From: Candidatus Zixiibacteriota bacterium
GTDB taxonomy: Bacteria > Zixibacteria > MSB-5A5 > GN15 > PGXB01
Direction of reading: 5' to 3'
DNA length: 8,631 bases
Assembly: GCA_003641425.1 (NCBI GenBank)
Contig: QNAH01000104.1
Coordinates: forward strand, 1-8,631
Shown here: positions 6,353 to 8,631 of the stretch, piece after piece
Layout: every line of letters starts with the position of its first letter
How positions within the stretch are numbered: position 1 is the first letter of the stretch
The notes under the pieces: model-generated
What the model was told of the DNA's origin: nothing
What the model saw: the letters and a program-made list of their open reading frames with translations, nothing else
The model's database searches: none
Position numbers and translations under genes: made by a program

Positions 6353-7702
6353 TTATGAATTTTGGTGCTTCCGCCTGAGAAACAATAAATTCCGTCCGAT
6401 AAGAAGCAGGTCATACAGGAATACAAGCGAAACTGCGACCATTATCGGCTGAACCGCCTGCGCAGGGAAAAATATCCGCGACCCCTGTCCGAATGTTACC
6501 CCGGACATAAGGGCGAAATACAGGGGAATCATCAATAATATTACTGCAATATTCAGGTTACGACGGGCGAGAATAAAAAAACCTGTGATAGTCAGAATAA
6601 GCACCAATGGATTATTGAAACCGTAGTTGATTTTCTGTTCCACCGCCTCGTACTTCTCCTTGTAGCGGGGGATTTGGACATGGTGCAATGCCGATGTCAC
6701 CGTGATATTATCCCAGATATTTGAAATATATGTTTCTATAAATAATGAGGGGTACTGCCTGAATGTCGAGATAACCATCCGCCTGATATTGCCATGATAC
6801 TCGGCGTAATTGCCGCTGTTGAAATCCGTCAGCGACTCACGGTAGAGCGAGTCGCGGAAAGCAATAAATCCCTGCGATGACTGCGGACTCGTGATGTACA
6901 ATACTCCCGCGGCAAGATATTTCTGGGCCGCACCCATACCGGTGCCGGAGACCGTGAAAGAATCATGAGCCACCTTGTTTCTGATTCCCCAGATCGACAT
7001 AATCGATACCATGATCAATGCCGCCACGATTCCCTTGAGAATAAGTTGTCTGCGGCCTTCCACCTGCCCATGAACAGGGAAGAGAACCGCGAATATCACC
7101 AGGAGAACAGGGAAGAACAGTACCGCCGATCGAACCAGTACTGCCAGCCCGATAAGTACACCGGCGATTATTACCCGCCGCCATGAATTGGTGGACATCC
7201 CCTTGAAAAACAAATAAAGCGATAATGTAAATAAAAAGAAAAACAGCGTTTCGGTCAGCAGGGCATTGGCCAGCGAAATCGAGGTCAGCGAGATCGCCGC
7301 CAGAATACCGGCTATAAGTGAGACAATTTTGATTTTTATCAGCAACCTGGCGATCTTGTATATAAAAACGCATGACAGACTGCTGAGCATTATCTGCATC
7401 AGCAGGATCAGCCAGTACACCTTACCGAACAGCATGGTGCATATCCCCAAAAATAACGGGTAACCGACACCTGCCAGGTAAAGCTCGTACTGTCCGGTCA
7501 GACTGCGTCCGAACAGGTAGTCGGCCGCCTCGATATATGTGGCCGTGTCCGGCATCTGATTGACAATATGTTCCGGTCCGATTTGCGGGAGCATGACCAG
7601 CAAGTACAGCAACCTAAGTACTAATGCAATCGCATATATCATAAGCGGCCCTTTGCCGATTTGCCTTATGACGTTCACAATATTCATAATTTCAGATTTC
7701 AT
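6353..7702 (-). CDS. GT-C membrane glycosyltransferase, PMT/ArnT-like (family 39 type)
   Basis: A 449-residue integral membrane protein with about 10-12 hydrophobic spans, of the type that moves a sugar from a polyprenyl-phosphate donor to a lipid, glycan or protein outside the membrane. After the first span (~20-38) comes the acidic loop motif PDTATY with D52, the position of the catalytic Asp in this fold. Other family features are LLTETLFFFL (148-157), GLAVLVRSAVLFFP (185-198), GIRNKVAHDSF (239-249) and GSRIFFPAQ (407-415). A soluble extracytoplasmic stretch of ~100 residues (~255-360) precedes the last spans. The start ATG at 7702 overlaps the stop of the upstream gene as ATGA, with AAGGGCG just before it, pointing to translational coupling. 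An internal Met at residue 6 is a weaker option. The sugar and acceptor cannot be told. Confidence 0.87.
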   Translation of the reverse strand: MKSEIMNIVNVIRQIGKGPLMIYAIALVLRLLYLLVMLPQIGPEHIVNQMPDTATYIEAADYLFGRSLTGQYELYLAGVGYPLFLGICTMLFGKVYWLILLMQIMLSSLSCVFIYKIARLLIKIKIVSLIAGILAAISLTSISLANALLTETLFFFLFTLSLYLFFKGMSTNSWRRVIIAGVLIGLAVLVRSAVLFFPVLLVIFAVLFPVHGQVEGRRQLILKGIVAALIMVSIMSIWGIRNKVAHDSFTVSGTGMGAAQKYLAAGVLYITSPQSSQGFIAFRDSLYRESLTDFNSGNYAEYHGNIRRMVISTFRQYPSLFIETYISNIWDNITVTSALHHVQIPRYKEKYEAVEQKINYGFNNPLVLILTITGFFILARRNLNIAVILLMIPLYFALMSGVTFGQGSRIFFPAQAVQPIMVAVSLVFLYDLLLIGRNLLFLRRKHQNS

Positions 7703-8238
7703 TCGCCCTTATGGGTAATATCTTCTCTTTGTCCCGGAAACAAGTGGGGTAGTCTCTCTTTGTTGATCAGCAGACAACCGAATCCCAGAATACAAATCAG
7801 GGCAATCGTCACAAAAAGCATGGCGCTTGACTTTATCTCCATCACGTACACCAGTACCTGCCAGATCGGTTTTTCCGATTCGCCCGGCGGTTTGGTACGC
7901 CCGGCGGTAATGGTTACCTTTATCATAAAGCCCGATGTGATCCAATATGTTCCCGATTGACCGATTATATGCCAGACATTTTTTCCCGACCGGTATTCTT
8001 TTATAAAGTGCATGTAATTTTCTCTCATGATATCGGTCAGCTCGGTAATTTGTGTCCCGGGATCGAGTGTATTGTAACGCATTGCCGGCTCGGATTGCGT
8101 AAGATTATCGATCCGGGCGGTATTGTCGAGATCGCGGGATCGAAAATACATCCCGAGCGCGGCGATTGCCACACACATCGCGCAGAAGGCAATTATCAAT
8201 GTTCGATTGCGTTTCAAACCGGCCTTTAATTTTGGCAA
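7699..8238 (-). CDS. Unknown two-span membrane protein, first gene of the glycosyltransferase operon
   Basis: I do not recognise this 179-residue protein. It has a basic N-terminus (KLKAGLKRNR), a membrane span at ~13-32, an extracytoplasmic domain of ~105 residues (33-137), a second span at ~138-157 and a short charged tail. Both ends should be cytoplasmic. The middle domain includes LTDIMRENYMHFIKEY and a beta-rich stretch around WHIIGQSGTYWITSGF. The start is TTG at 8238. The first ATG in frame lies inside the first span, and the promoter at 8269-8297 puts the transcript start near 8262, just upstream. No good Shine-Dalgarno site precedes the TTG, so the exact start is uncertain. The 4-bp overlap with the glycosyltransferase gene suggests the two products work together, perhaps as an accessory or anchoring subunit. 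Confidence 0.75.
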   Translation of the reverse strand: MPKLKAGLKRNRTLIIAFCAMCVAIAALGMYFRSRDLDNTARIDNLTQSEPAMRYNTLDPGTQITELTDIMRENYMHFIKEYRSGKNVWHIIGQSGTYWITSGFMIKVTITAGRTKPPGESEKPIWQVLVYVMEIKSSAMLFVTIALICILGFGCLLINKERLPHLFPGQREDITHKGE

Positions 8239-8239
8239 T

Positions 8240-8425
8240 TTGACTATTTCGGTGGTCTCAATTGACTTATGGTAACAAAGGCATCGGCGGCTGTCAAGAA
8301 AATAGCTCGCCCAAACACCCTCCCGCCGGCCTGCCGACGATCAGTCAGTCCGGCCATTCGTTGGTATTTTTACGCTGACATGATTTGATAACAAAATTGT
8401 TGACTTTGACTCTCCGACAAGTCAA
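8240..8425. repeat. Cluster of TTGACT hexamers in the 8239-8494 intergenic region
   Basis: TTGACT occurs on the plus strand at 8240-8245, 8262-8267, 8400-8405 and 8406-8411 (the last two in tandem), and on the minus strand at 8425-8420. The last copy and the first of the tandem pair form a perfect inverted repeat, GTTGACTT (8399-8406) with AAGTCAAC (8419-8426), 12 bases apart. A sixth TTGAC core is the -35 box at 8297-8292. These sites surround the divergent starts of the glycosyltransferase operon and the P-loop kinase gene, so a shared regulator is possible. Confidence 0.45.
8269..8297 (-). promoter_or_regulatory. Sigma-70-type promoter for the two-span protein/glycosyltransferase operon
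   Basis: On the minus strand TTGACA (8297-8292), a 17-bp spacer and TACCAT (8274-8269) form a good -35/-10 pair. The start of transcription would be near 8262, giving a leader of about 24 bases before TTG 8238. The -35 is a perfect consensus and the -10 matches TATAAT at 4 of 6 positions. Confidence 0.55.
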
Positions 8426-8494
8426 CTTACTCAAAAGGAATGTCAGTTAACACTCCCTTGCCGAACTTTAAATGTAATAATTGAAAAACATATC

Positions 8495-8631
8495 ATGAAG
8501 TCGGGGAAAATCATATTTATTAACGGTGTGTCAAGCTCCGGGAAATCTTTGCTGGCTATTGAATTGCAGAAGCGGTTGATTGAAGATTTTTTCCATATTC
8601 AACTGGACGACTTCATAGAAATGATGCACCG
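8495..8631 (+). CDS. Chloramphenicol phosphotransferase-like P-loop kinase, 5' part only
   Basis: The first 45 codons of a gene that runs off the window. It begins MKSGKIIFIN and has the Walker A loop GVSSSGKS (11-18), a helix to about residue 30, then FHIQLDDFIEMM. This order matches the chloramphenicol 3-O-phosphotransferase-like family, where an Asp at the place of D38 acts as the catalytic base; members are usually about 180 residues. Many family members in environmental bacteria have unknown substrates, so antibiotic resistance should not be assumed. Other small P-loop kinases or zeta-toxin-like proteins are less likely alternatives. The ATG at 8495 has no clear Shine-Dalgarno site but gives the natural N-terminus of the family. 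It is divergent from the membrane protein operon. Confidence 0.72.
   Translation, partial: MKSGKIIFINGVSSSGKSLLAIELQKRLIEDFFHIQLDDFIEMMH

Noticed and set aside
8320..8356. GC-rich repeats (GCCGGC, CCGGCC) as a terminator hairpin
   Set aside because: The units are self-palindromic and repeated directly; they do not form one stable stem followed by T residues, and no gene ends here.

Overview
The window is about 8.6 kb of bacterial DNA with moderate GC content, gapped layout and both strands in use. The best hint of the host is the pair of dockerin-like repeats ending the large secreted protein. Each carries the phrase LYKGG after a calcium-loop motif, a pattern I associate with uncultured FCB-group bacteria such as Zixibacteria. 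That placement is an inference. Nothing here is a taxonomic marker except a 5'-fragment of dnaA code that may not belong.

Left edge (1-1106): the first ~126 bases encode a piece of the DnaA AAA+ domain, including the Walker A loop, and then break off into stops. On the opposite strand a Ser/Thr protein kinase gene runs into this piece, so its last ~35 codons are antisense dnaA. Both genes are broken at one point (~119-137), which is either an assembly chimera or a real rearrangement. The kinase is divergent from a GAF + SpoIIE/RsbU-type PP2C phosphatase (1107-2396). The shared 106-bp gap holds a perfect 16-bp palindrome next to a TATAAT box. A kinase and phosphatase back to back suggest a phosphorylation switch, but no anti-sigma or STAS partner is visible.

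Middle (2397-6352): after a 307-bp AT-rich gap with two sets of short direct repeats comes a 1199-residue exported protein. It has a signal peptide, eight Trp-ended beta-propeller repeats, a beta-helix with a 27-residue Cys ladder, a second beta-helix of the type found in large surface proteins, a beta-sandwich-like segment, and a tandem dockerin doublet. It is probably a cell-surface or secreted binding protein rather than a recognisable enzyme.

Right side (6353-8631): a minus-strand two-gene operon encodes a small protein with two membrane spans and, overlapping it by 4 bp (ATGA), a GT-C (PMT/ArnT-like) membrane glycosyltransferase. Its promoter (TTGACA, 17 bp, TACCAT) is visible. The gap to the next gene holds an unusual cluster of TTGAC motifs. 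The window ends in the first 45 codons of a chloramphenicol-phosphotransferase-like P-loop kinase.

I see no tRNA, rRNA, CRISPR array, insertion sequence or phage gene. I do not see a clearly new system. The items most worth a second look are the dnaA/kinase junction, the architecture of the secreted protein, the unknown two-span partner of the glycosyltransferase, and the TTGAC cluster.
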